Shown: piece by piece, positions 33,894-46,200 of the stretch
How positions within the stretch are numbered: position 1 is the stretch's first letter
Layout: the number at the start of each line of letters is the position of its first letter
NCBI GenBank assembly: GCA_009792885.1
Contig: WMCF01000172.1
Location: 313,772 to 377,771, forward strand
Source of the DNA: Eremophila alpestris peregrina
Lineage: Eukaryota > Chordata > Aves > Passeriformes > Alaudidae
Direction: 5' to 3'
DNA length: 64,000 bases
Translations under genes and position numbers: made by a program
The notes under the pieces: model-generated
Databases searched by the model: none
What the model was told of the DNA's origin: nothing
What the model saw: only the letters and a program-made list of their open reading frames with translations

Positions 33894-35634
33894 CCTCACC
33901 GCGCTGGAGAGACAAACGGCGGAATTCCAGCGAGGAGAGCGAGCAGGGAGCAGAGCGGAGCCCAGAGCCGCTGCCCGCCCTGCTGTGCCCTGCTCGCTCA
34001 GGCTTCCCGAGCACCGGGGGCTCCCGGGGACACGGAGCCGCCGCTGTGTCCCGGCCGGGCGCTCCCCTGTCCCCGCTGAGCTGTGACAGAGGTCTCGGAG
34101 CCCTCCCGGGAGCTCTGTCAGACCCCGCGGGAGCTCCGGGGAGAGGATGGCTGTCCCCTGCCCACGCTCCAGAGTCACCTTTGCCCCGTGTCCCTTGTGG
34201 TGGCACCCGGCCCAAGAAGATGTCACTGTCACCGGCCCGGCCAAGCCTTTCAAGTCCCGCCCCGCTGGTCACTGCCCCGCTCAGCAGGGCAATGGCCCGG
34301 GAGGGGACGTGCTGGTGAACGGCGCCAGGGAGGCACCGTGCCTGCCCGCACCTGGGGTTACATTCTTCCACTGAACTTGCCATGGAAAATGGCTCAGAAA
34401 ATAGAAAAAAACCCACTTTTTTTTTTTTTCTGATATCTTTTGGGGTTCCTCTTGGGCTCTGGAGGAACACCAGCCCAAGGTGTTGTGGCTGTTGCAGGTG
34501 TGGGTTAACTCCCCCCGGGGCTCCTCCAGTTGTGCATCCTGCTCTGAGCACCTGCACATCTGGCAGCACACGAGCACATCTGGCACGGGCACAGCCACCT
34601 CAGGGCAGGCGGAGCTGGGCACAGCCAGCTCCCAGGAGAGGCTGGGATCCCTCCTGCAGGACAAGGGGAGGAGGTTCGGGTCCACGCCGAGCCCTGCACA
34701 GGGAAGAGCCCCTCAGCAGAGGGAATTCAGTGGTGCTGACAGAGAGGAGCCGGCCCTGCTCCCTTCCCCTGGAGCTCCCCTGGAGCCCGCCCTGCTCCCC
34801 TCTCCTGAAGCAGCCACGGGATGCGGCTCCCCCGGACTTTGGGGAGCCCCCCAGGCTCTGGGGAGCCCCCCAGCGTCCCTGCCCTCCTCCTCACACCCTT
34901 CCCATCCAAGCCATTTTCCAGCTGATTTCCACTGTGGCCATGGAGCAAAGCCCAGGGGTTCCCCTGATCCCTGCCTTGCTCCAGCCCAGCTCAGCTCAGC
35001 AGTGACACTGACACTAAGGCAATTAATGTCACCCTAATGCCACCTTCCCATCGGCATCCCGAGCCCTCCCAGGTGCCCTGCTCCCCCCGGGCCTCGTCCC
35101 TGTGGAAGGGAGGATGTGCAAGCACCTCTGCAGCACGTTCCAGGCTGTCCCCTCTCCCCAGGCTGAGACAGCCACTCACCAGTGAGGCCCAGAGCAGCTG
35201 ATGAATGACCCGGGAGTATTTTTGGTTGCTCTCAATAATGCAGCAGCACTGGCTGAGCAGAGCCTGGCTGTAATTACAGGGCCAGTGTCATTTGTCATGG
35301 CCCTGCTGGCTGTGAGGGAGCTCCAGGGCTGCGCCAACGCCCCTGTCACACCCCTGGGCTCCTTTCTGGGGTTTGCTGTGGTTTACCTGCAGAAAATCCG
35401 GTTGTGTGCACTGCAAACCATCCCTGGGCTGAGGGAGAGGCAGGGTGGGATTTGTTCCTGATATAAAGTGTGGTTTGAGAGGTCCCAGGGCTTTCTCCTG
35501 GTGGGACAGAGGCAAAGCAGTGGCCAGCATGGCATCCTTGGTGGGGCAGTGTCATTTGTCATTGCCCTGCTGGCTGTGAGGGAGCTCCAGGGCAGTGCCA
35601 ATGCCCCTGTCACACCCCTGGGCTCGTGTCTCTG

Positions 35635-35765
35635 CCCATGGCACCGTGTTCCTGGCATTGTCACCGTGTCTCTGGCGCTGTCACCATGTCCATGGCACTG
35701 TCACCGTGTCCCTGGCATTGTCACCGTGTCTCTGGCGCTGTCACCGTGTCCGTGGCCTTGTCAGG
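35635..35765. repeat. About 21-base minisatellite
   Basis: Six copies of the form tcaccgtgtctctggcattg. Confidence 0.85.
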
Positions 35766-36619
35766 GATCGCCGCGGGCACGGCCCCGAGCAGCAGCGCCG
35801 GCCCTGTCCCGGCCAGGAGCGGCAGCTCCGGTGCCATCTGTGCCCCGCCGGGACCGGCACCGCCGCGCCAGGTGACAGATGGCACTGGGGCAGGGCTGCT
35901 GCTGCCGGCCACGGCCAGGAACAGGCGGGAGAGGGCAGGAGAGGAGAGGGGAGGGGAGGCGAGGGATGCTGCAGCCAGCCCCGCTGCAGGAGAATTCGCT
36001 CCTGCCCCACGCAGGGTTATTGGCTTTGCACAGGGCCTGAAACACGGAGTGCAGAGCCTTGGGGCCTCCTGGGGCTTGGGAACGGGAAATGGATGGGATG
36101 GATGTGGAGCAGGAAGGAGGGATGCGGGACGGAGGGGCAGATTTGGGGCAGGAGGGGCAGATTTGGGGCAGGAGGAGCCCGCCCCGCACCTGCGGGTGGG
36201 GCCAGCAGCTCCAGCGCTGCTCCGTCAGAGGGTTTGCCACCGAAATGGGCCGCTCTGACGTTAATTGGCTTTGACCCATCTGGGCCGATGCTCTCAGCTC
36301 GGGGGGGACAGCGCTGTCATGAGGGAGGGCTGGAGCCGGAGGCCTCGGGCGCTCGGACTGACCTCACTGGCACCCGGCGCTGGTGGAGGCACAGAACCCG
36401 CCTTGACAGGACGTTCTGGAGCTGCGCTGGGCCAGGAGGAGCCGGGGACCATCACTGTGTCCTACAGGGATCTTCTGTCCGTGCGGGTCACCCTTGCTGC
36501 CCTGCGGTCCTGCCCAGCTCCTGGCCCGGCTCTGCCCGCGGCTGCACCGCCCCAGGGGCTGCCCAAACCTGTCCCGAGTGTCCCGAATCCCGGGGGTGGG
36601 GCAGCAGGGAGCGGGGAGC

Positions 36620-37263
36620 CGGGGGCTGGAAGGGCCGCGGGAGCGGAGCTGGGGCCGCGGGGATTCCGGAGCTGCCGGAGGATGCCAGGAGATGCCAGGA
36701 GATGCCAGGAGATGCCAGGAGATGCCGGGGGATGCGGGGCCGTGCCAGGGGACGCCGGGGTGATGTGGGGCTGATGCCAGGGCTGCGGGAGCGGCGCTGG
36801 GGCCGTGTCACGGGGGCCGGGGGGACGCCAGGTGACGCTGGGCGTGCCAGAGGGATGCCGGGGGGACGCCAGGTGATGCCGAGGCCGTGCCGGGGGAGGC
36901 CGGCGGATGCCGGGGGGATGCCGGGGCCACGCCCAGGGATGCCGGGGGAAGCCGGGCGATGCCGGGGGGGCACACCCGGCTCCGGGCTCGCTCCAAGACC
37001 CCTCCCCGGCCCGGAGAGCCCGGCGGGGCGGGCGGACCCGGACTACATTTCCCATGGCCGCCGCGGCCGGGGGCGGTGCGGGGCGGCGCGGGGGGCGCGG
37101 AGCGCAGGCGGAGGCGAGGAGAGGCGCAGGGGCGGCGGGGCCCGCTCGGCCCGGCTCGGCTCGGCTCGGCCCGGCCCGGCTCGGCGCCGGGCGGGGATGC
37201 GGGAGGGGCGGCCCGCGGCCCCCGGCCCCGCTGCCCGCCCGCAGCGCCCGCAGCGCCGCCACC
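36620..37263 (+). promoter_or_regulatory. CpG island, likely ARHGAP44 promoter and 5' UTR
   Basis: Dense CpG with ggcggcgcggggggcgcgg and repeated cggctcggctcggc, ending in the Kozak context gccgccaccATGA. No TATA box is seen. The transcription start cannot be placed. Confidence 0.55.
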
Positions 37264-40200
37264 ATGAAGAAGCAATTCAACCGCATGCGCCAGCTCGCCA
37301 ACCAGACCGTGGGCAGGTAAGGATGGACGGGATGGGATGGAATCCATAGGATGGGATGGGATGGGATCCATGGGATGGGATGGGATCCATGGGATGGGAT
37401 GGGATGGGATGGGATGGGATGGGATGGGATGGGATGGGATGGGATGGGATGGGAGGGGTAGGATGGGGGTGGGGACGGACCCAACCCAGCCCAGCCCAGC
37501 CCTGCGCCCATCCCGCTCCCTGCCCGCTCCCGCCCCGCCGCACCCGCAGCTGCCCGTTCCCAGCTCCCTGCCCGCTCCCTGCCTGCCCCAGCGCCCCAGT
37601 CCCGTGTGTCCTGCCAGCCCCATTGCCCCGATCCTGCCCCAGTGCCCTGATGCTGCACCTGTGCCACTGTCACCTCCTGCCTGCCCCGCTGCCTCTCTAG
37701 AGGCCACTCCCTGCCCGCCCCTGCCCCCCTGCTCCTGCTCTCTGTGTGCCCCTTGTCCTGCTCCCTGCCTGAGCCCTGGCACCCTCTGTCCTCACCGTGC
37801 TCCTCTCCCTGCCCCTGTCCCTGTTCCCTGCCTGCCCCATTCCCCCTGTACCCACCCTTTACATCCTTCTCGCCCATTCCCTGCCTGCTCCCCGGCCAGT
37901 TAACCCCTGCCTGTCCCGGTGCGCCTGCCCTGCCCCACTCCCTGCCCCTTTACCCACTGTCCCCCTGTCCCAGGGCTGCGGGGACAGCCCCGGTGCTGTG
38001 GGGTGCCGCACTGCCCTGCTCCCCTGGGTGTCCCGTGGGGCCGGGGGCACTGTGGGGCTCTGGAGTGCCCCGGGAGTGCCCCGGGAGTGCCCCGGGATTG
38101 CCGTGTGCGCCGTGCATGGCCAGGCCCGGGTCTGGCGGTGGCTGTTGTGTAATTCCTGGAGATTTTGCAGCGGGAGGGGGGGTGTGGGAAGAGGATTTGT
38201 TTATTTTCCCTTGGCGGCACGGGGGGCACTGGCACAGCTGGAGCGGCGGCTCCGCATCCCCTCGGCATCCCCGGGGCTCCTGCTGGCACCTCCCGTGTCC
38301 CCCCGAGTCCCCCCGTGTCCCCCCGTGTCCCCCGCGGCACCGGGACCGCGTCCTGCAGGCTCGACCTGGGATGGAAGCGGCTCCGGCCTGGGGCTGCGGG
38401 AATGTGGGGAGGGAACGGGAATGTGAGAAGGGAACAGGAGGGAACTCGGCTTGGGAGCTGCAGGGCTGCTGTGGGAATCCGGCTCTGGAGCGGTGTGGGA
38501 ACGTGGTACAGGAGCACGGAGGGCGATTTTGGGGTGGAAATGTGGAGTGTGAGCCTGGGGTGTGTGTGGTGCCACAGTGCGCTGTGGGATCGCGGCACGG
38601 GAATGTGGCACAGGGAATGTGAGGGAACACGGTGCCAGGAGCGCGCCTGGGGGTCGTGGCACGGGGAATGTGGTGCTGGGATTTTGCTTTGGGGTCCTGA
38701 CACTGGGAATGTGGTGCTGGAGTTGTGCTTTGGGGTCGTGGCACTGGGATGGCGCTGTGGGAATGAGGCGCGGGAGTTCCGGGAGCCCGGCAGCGCCTGC
38801 CCCGGGGGAATGGCCGGGAGAGACCGTTCCAGGGACAGAGGTGGGATTCTCTGTGGCTTTTGTACCGGGCTAGGTTCCCTCCCATCCTCTGCAGGGGAGT
38901 GTCCCCAGGTCCCTCACACGGCGTGGGGGACGTGAGCCGGTCACTGCTCCCATCCCTGTGACAGGGCTAGGAGCATCCTCCTTCCCTCCGGAGCATCCCG
39001 CTGTGCTCCCCACAGCCCTGGGAATGGGGCCGGGGGCTCGGATAAACCCCCAATCATCCTCTCAGGGCATGTGCCGGGAGCCTCTGGGGGTACCTAGGGC
39101 CAGCGGGGGGATGCGGCCCCTCTTCCCGGAATGGGGCACCTGGAGCGGCCTCAGGGCTCGGCTGGAGCTTGCAGAGAGTCCTCGTTCTCATCCCGGCTCC
39201 CACCGCAACGTGTTCATCATCCCTGTTCCCTCTGTGGAGTCCTGAGCAGCCCCTGCAGACAGCTGGGACTCAGGAATGAAGGAGAGGGTTTGGGAATCCT
39301 GGATGGAAACAGAGAATAGTGGATGGAAATAGGGAATCATAGATGGAAATAGGGGATAACAGATGGAAATAGGGAATCATAGATGGAAACAGGGAATCAC
39401 AGATGAAAACAGGGAAAAGGGGAAGAGAAACCCACGGGTGGCTGTGGATCATTCTGAGGAGGTTTCCTGCCAGGTGCTTTAATCCTGATTTGTGTCTGTC
39501 CATCCCTCGGGGTGCCCCGGCTCCAGGCAGGGGGACAGTGGCACCCGGTGTCACTTCAGTCCCTCCCGCGGCCCTGGGAATGTCCCACAGTCGGCTCCGT
39601 TGGGATTTTTTCCCATGGGGATTAAATCAGGCGCTTGCAGAGTGGCACGCTGGGTTCCCCAGCGGCACCGAGGGAATGGAGGACACCGGGAATGGTGGCG
39701 GGAGCTCGGAGCCGTTGGATTTTTCCTCCTCGACCTTTCCAAGCTCCCCGCGTTGTGTCCCTCATCCCGGGGGCATTGGGGGCTGGATGTCACCTCGGTG
39801 GCTCGCAGGGAGATGCTTTTCCAAGCCCCAGGACGGCGGCACATCCAGACAAAGCCTTTAAACACCGAGGGTTTATTCCTGGTGCTGCAGGAATATCCGG
39901 CCAGAAAGAAGGACATTTTCTGCTGCTCGCACGGAATAAGGGCAGAGGGAAATAAAAGCAGCGCCTGGGATTTTCCCCGTGGGATTTGCGGGAGGGAACA
40001 GCACCCTCTGAATTCCCGGGTTCCCCATCTGCACTGGGGGGTGCGGGGCCTCGCTGTCAGCGGCTCCCCCGGGATTCCGGCTCCGGAGCCCGCAGATCCC
40101 GGCAGCCCCGCGGGTATTTTTATCCTCCTCGCACACAGGCAGCGCTGACAACCTGGAATATTCATGGGGCGGGCTGAGGGGTTTGTCCCTGCTCCAGCAG

Positions 40201-43200
40201 CCTCGGGGCTCTGCAGGGGCTTCTCCAGGGTTTCTAAATCGGGATGGAAGCGTCGGGATGCGAGCCCGGCGTGGGGGAGAAGCGCCAGGAGCAGAGCATC
40301 CCGGGCTAAAGGGGATGCCAGCAGGGAGCTGGGAAGGGGCAGGAGATGAGAACATGAGGCAGGAGATGAGGACAGGAGGCAGGACATGAGGACAGGAGGC
40401 TTTTCTGCCTTGCAGACTCTGTCCCCCATTTTGCTTTGCTCCACTCGGTTTTCTCGGCTGCGGGCAGGATGGAGGGAAGCTGCTCCAGCCCTGCTCCTCC
40501 TGCTGCTGCACACCGTGTCCCCCGGGCTGTCACACCGTGTCCCCGGGCTGTGTCCCCCGGCTGTCGCTCCGTGTCCCCCGGAGGTGGCGCCGGCGGGGCC
40601 GTGTCCCCGCGTCGCTCTGGATGCTGCAGCCGGAGTCGCTTCCCGGGGGAGCTGAGCAGCGATTTGAGGATATCAATATTGGATGTTTTGCTTCTTGCCT
40701 GCCTGAAAAGGCGCCAGGAGAGATCCGCGGGGCTCGGCGGGTGCCGGGTTGGATCCGTGTCCCCAGGGAGGCGGTGACAGGGTTGGTTCCGTGTCCCCAA
40801 GGAGGCGGGGGCCGGGTTGGATCGGTGCTTCCCCCGGGGGCTGTGGATGAACCTCCCTCCCCAACCTCCCGCTGGGGGCTCGAGCTCCTGGAATTTCCCC
40901 CCGGGGACCAGGGGGAGATGCGGCAGGAGCGGGATGGGGCCGGGCGCTGTCCCCTGTCCCTGTGGGATGTGGGACGGGTTCGGGACTGCCCTGGCTCGGT
41001 GTTTGTGCCTCCCTCCCCAGCAGCGCAGCTATTTTTAGGCTGGAGCGAGGAGAAATCAGGGAATGAGCGCTGGTAATTAAATAGTGATTAAATATTCATG
41101 AGCAGAGAGAGGTGTCTGGGGCTGGGGTCAGAGGGGTGCGTGGGCAGGAGATGGAGGGGAAGCGCTTTCTGGGGCACCATGGACGTGCTCTGCCCCTGGA
41201 GATCCACCCCAGCTCCTCTGTCCCCTGCTGAGGTTCGGGGGAATTGGGACCAGACAGGGAAACTGGGGGGTCCCTGCACCCCCTCTTGGGAGGCACAGGG
41301 ACCTTCACTCGTCCCTAAGTGGGATTGATTGGAGCAGCTTCTTTGCTTATCCCAGTCCATGAAACGCTGCTTGTTCTCCCTCTCTAACGCCAAATTCCTC
41401 CCTGGCAGCCTCCCCCAGCCCCCGGAGCATCCCGGGGTGTGCAGGGCTGGCACGGGGCCTTTCTCACACTCAGGATGTGACAAACACAGATCAAGGCCAG
41501 ATTTTTGTTATTCTCTTTGAATCGTGTTTTTCTGCCTCCCAAGCGCACTCAGAGCCCAGCACGGGTGGGGATGTGGCTGCTGGGAGAGAGCCCTGCCCGT
41601 GGGAGCTGCGATGTGCAAATCCCACCCAGCTCCCTGCTGGGAGAGGAGAAAACACGGGGAAAAAAAATCCTTTTTTCTGTTGGAGTGAGGAAGTGATTCC
41701 TGGGGAGTGAGCAGCAGGATGTGCCAGCGGTGCCTCACTCCTGCCACCTCCCACTCCTTCGGGAGGCTAAAAATATCCCGAGCCGGGGCTGGACGTTGTG
41801 GCTGTGCCCGTGGATATTTGCTGCTTTTTTCCCTGTTTGTGCTAATTCTGTGTCACTTCCAATCCTGTCCAAATGGGAGTGAAGGTGATTCCCAGGGGAG
41901 GAGGAGGAGGAGGAGAAGGGGCTCAGGTCTTGCTCCCAAGTGGGCAGTGCTCCTTAGAGAGGTCCTAATCTGTTCAAATCAATAACTAATTTTAAAAAAT
42001 AAAATAATTTTTTTTTTAAATCAAAATTGTTTAATTTAATTTTTTAAAATGTTATTTTTAAACCACCTTAAATCAGGTGCTAGGACATCTTTTGTGCCCA
42101 AAGCAGATTTAATGCAGTTGGGTTGGGCAGGCCCTGGCACAGGGTGCCCACAGCAGCTGTGGCTGCCCCGGGATCCCTGGCGAGTTCTGCCCTGGGAATC
42201 CCACGTCCCTGCTGTCCTGGGAATGATGGGACACGCTGGGAGAGATGAGAGGCGGGCCCTGGGTCCCGTGTGTGGTGCCTGTCCATCAGCTCCTTCCTCA
42301 GGAGATGAGGCGGTGGCTGGTGGGAGCAGAGATCCCTAAACCCTCCCGATCCCGATGGAAAAGCACATCCCGATGGAAAAGCACATCCCATGGAAAAGCA
42401 CATCCCGATGGAAAAGCACGTCCCGGGCTCCGTGGTGTGCCCGGGGCGCTGCTGCTGCCCCTGACCCCTCCCCAACGGGCCCTCCCCTCTCTCCTCCCGC
42501 AGAGCCGAGAAGACCGAGGTGCTGAGCGAGGATCTGCTGCAGGTGAGGCTCCCCCAGAGCCACCCCAGGGTGTGCCTGGGCCCCTCCCGTGGGGGCTGCA
42601 CCCGTCAGCAGCTCCCTGGGGGTGCCACAGCGGCCCAGAGACCACAGGGGATGGGATCCCAGGAGGTGGGGTCCCTGGAGGACAGCGATCCCAAGTGATA
42701 GGATCCCTGGTGATGGGATCCCTGGTGATGGATAATGGGATCCCCCGGTGATGGGTGATGGGCTCGGTGGCTCCCGCAGGTGGAGAAGCGGCTGGAGCTG
42801 GTGAAGCAGGTGTCCCACAGCACCCACAAGAAGCTGACAGCCTGTCTGCAGGGCCAGCAGGGCCTGGACGCCGACAAGCGCTCGGTGAGGGACACGGGGC
42901 TGGGGGCTCCGGGATCCGGGGGGAGCCAGGGGGATGCAGGGGGGTCCAGGGATCCGGTGGGAGCACAGCCCCTCTCTTTGCAGAAGAAGCTGCCGCTGAC
43001 CACGCTGGCGCAGTGTCTGATGGAGGGCTCGGCAGTGCTGGGGGACGAGTCCCTGCTGGGGTAAGGGGGGCTGGGGCTGCCCCGGGTCCGCACTGCCGGG
43101 GCTGGGAACGTGCGGGAATGCGCGGGAATGTGATGGGATGTGCTGGGAATGTGCGGGAATGTGCGGGAATGTGCTGGGAATGTGCGGGAATGTGATCGGA

Positions 43201-46200
43201 TGTGCTGGGAATGTGATGTTGCTGTTCCGTGTCTCCAGTGCCAGATAACAAACGGGGCATTCACCGCTCTGTTGGAGGGGCTGGGGGGATCTCGGTTCTT
43301 AATTCTTCTGCTCCTTGGATGGGCTGGGGTCCTGTGAGCATGCAGTGTAATCTGCACATGTACACATTTATCTTTATTTTTTATATAATTTTTATAAATG
43401 TTATATTTGAGCTATTACTATTTATATACTTATATGCCATTTACCCTTATTACTATATTTGTATTTGTACATTTCATATATTTCTGTATTATCATTTATA
43501 TAATTACTTATGTTTTGCCAGTATTTATATATTTATATGTGATTTATTATTTATATATTTTGTTTATATATTTATTTAGATCTATATTTAAAGTCCATAC
43601 CATTTCAGACTGGGCTAATAATATATAATATAATATTAAGACATAACATAATGCTAATACATAACATAAGACTATTACATAACATGATACTAATATATAA
43701 CATAATAATATTGCTAATAATATATTAGCTATATATACACTGTAATATAAAAATTATACATATAAATTACTAATATATAATTGTTATATATATTAGTTAT
43801 ATGTGTGTATATATATATATGTACACAACATTTAATAAGGCAATATTTTCATTATTATGACACCATTATCAGTGCAATACTTAAGGACCGAGCTCTGCTG
43901 ACACCCCGGGCACCCGTGGGTCCCTGGCTGTCCCCATCCCTGCACCCTGTGCCCATCGGGGGCTGCCCCGTGGCACTGCTGACCCCGGTGCTGGCTGTCC
44001 CGGGGCTGTCCCCGCTGTCCCGGGGCTGTCCCCGCTGTCCCCAGCCCTGGCTGTCCCCGCAGGAAGATGCTGCGCCTGTGCGGGGAGGCCGAGGACAAAC
44101 TGGCGCAGGAGCTGATCCACTTCGAGCTGCAGGTGGAGAGGGACGTCATCGAGCCTCTCTTCGTGCTGGCTGAGGTGAGCCGGGGCTGCCTGGGCTCTGC
44201 TGCCACCCCCGAGAGCCCTTTTCCTGTCCCCACCCAGCTCCCCGGGCAGTTCTGATCCCCCAGGGCTGCTCCTCTCAGGTTCTGGGGCTGTGCAGGGGTG
44301 GCACACCCCGGGTGGGACAGCAGAGGGATCAGCAGGGCCATCTCCCTGAGGGTGTTCAAATGAGGGAGCTGCATCCTCACCCAGCCCGGCCGCCCAAACC
44401 CCCGGGGTGTGTGTGACCCGTCCCTGGACACCTCCCCAGGGGTGCTCACCTCCCCCTGTGCCTGCAGGTGGAGATCCCAAATATCCAAAAGCAGAGGAAG
44501 CACTTGGCAAAGCTCGTGCTGGACATGGACTCCTCCAGGACGAGGTAGGAAGTGCCCCCGAGTGCTTTATAGTAAATAAATATACAAATAAATATAGAAA
44601 TAAACCTTCCCAAGCCGTGGGCAGCTCCCAGGAGAGCAGCTCCTGGGCCCTGGCACTGCAGTTCCCTTGGGACCAGGAGCTGTGCCTCTGTGGGCCCTGG
44701 GTCAAGCTCTGCCATGAGCTGCAATTTCTGCTCTGTAGAATCCACGGGTTTCTTTTCCTTGCCCACCCTCTGCAGCAGAAGTCGTTTTGTTTTGGGTTGT
44801 TGTTTTTTTTTTCTGGGTTTTTTTTTTGTTTTTTGGTTTTTTTTGTTTTTTGTTTTTTGTTTTTTTCTGTCAGAAAGTGTTATTTTGTACTTTTTTCCCT
44901 GTCTGGGTGAGTTCTGGTGCAAAGAGCCGGGTGCTCCTGCCCCTGCAGAGGCAGTGAGGGGACCTGGGATGAGCCAGGATTGTCCCCTGGCATCGCTGAG
45001 CTGTGTTAGTCCCCACTCCAGCATGTCCTGGCAGAGGTCTGAGGGGTGGCCACAGTCCCAAGCGTCACATCCAGGCTCTGCCACCCCCTTCCCCTCCCTC
45101 CCAACCTGGAAAAGTCTCCTTATCCCGCTGGCAGGGATTCCTCACCTGGAGCCTGGCGTGTGCCGAGCTGTGGGGATGGGGACGGCTGGGGCTGGCAGTG
45201 GGATCATCTCCGTGCTGCCCAGCCCCGTGGGGGCCCTACAGGGATGTGCCCTGAGTGTCCCTGTCCCCCGCAGGTGGCAGCAGTCGGTGAAGTCCTCGGG
45301 GCTGGCCGGGAACCTGCAGCCCTCGGGCGCCAAGGCTGACGCTCTGCGGGAGGAGATGGAGGAGGCAGCCAACAGAGTGGAGATCTGCCGGGTACCGGGG
45401 CTGCTCCTGGCTCAGGGGGCTCTGTGGGCTCCCAGACTCTGGGGGGAAGCTGCAGCCTCTCCTCCCACCCTGCTCTGCTCCTTCCTTGCCCCGCTGGGTG
45501 TGCTGTCCCCTCCCCTGGAAGCTCCCCAAGTGCAGTGTCTGTGGGTGATGCTCTCCAGCCAAGCAGGACCTCCCCAGCTCTGTCCCCATCCTGCACATCC
45601 CATTCCCTGGGAGCCAGAGCTCAGTACTGTGTCCATGCAGCCCCGGCACTGTCACAGACACTGTCCTGGGTTTATTTCCATCATCTCAAGCACTAAAAGG
45701 GGCTTTGACTCCCTTTCTATGGGATAACAGAGTCCCATCTCCCTTCCCTGTGCACTCTGGGGGTCCTGGGCCCTGCTCAGGCTGCAGTGGGGGTGGCTCC
45801 TGAGCCTCCCCTGACCCCCAAACCTTAACCCCGTGCCCCTGGCCCCTGCTGGCCCCTCCTGGCCCCTGTTGGCCCCTGCTGGTGGCTGTGGCACCGTGGG
45901 GTGGCCCCGGGCAGCAGGGCAGGGACAGTGACAGCTCCTGTGCCCTCGCAGGACCAGCTCTCTGCTGACATGTACAACTTCGTGGCCAAAGAAGTCGACT
46001 ATGCAAACTATTTTCAAACGGTGAGTGCCACCCAGCCCCGGGGCTGTCCCTGTCCCCTGCAGCTCGGTGACCCGGTGCCGTGTCCCCGCAGCTGATCGAG
46101 GTGCAGGCCGAGTACCACCGCAAGTCCCTGGCGCTGCTGCAGACCTTCCTGCCGCAGATCAAAGCCCAGCAGGGTGAGTGCCACGGGCTTGTGCCACTCC

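Larger units (their letters stand above)
33894..37263. other. Interval between the divergent P450 and ARHGAP44 genes
   Basis: No gene supported. It contains an 85-base direct repeat (35280-35370 and 35547-35632), a CACCGTGTCTCTGGCATTGT-type minisatellite (35635-35765), and a GATGCC-rich tandem tract (36675-36990). The last 600 bases are a CpG island expected to hold the ARHGAP44 promoter and 5' UTR. Long open frames here are GC artefacts. Confidence 0.5.

Noticed and set aside
35595..37349. 584-residue plus-strand open frame ending across ARHGAP44 exon 1
   Set aside because: It is in a different frame from the real MKKQFNRM start and consists of minisatellite and CpG-island sequence.
36462..37877. 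471-residue minus-strand open frame antisense to ARHGAP44 exon 1
   Set aside because: Composed of (GGGAT)n and GC-rich repeats (runs of Ile-Pro-Ser-His); no splice or family evidence.
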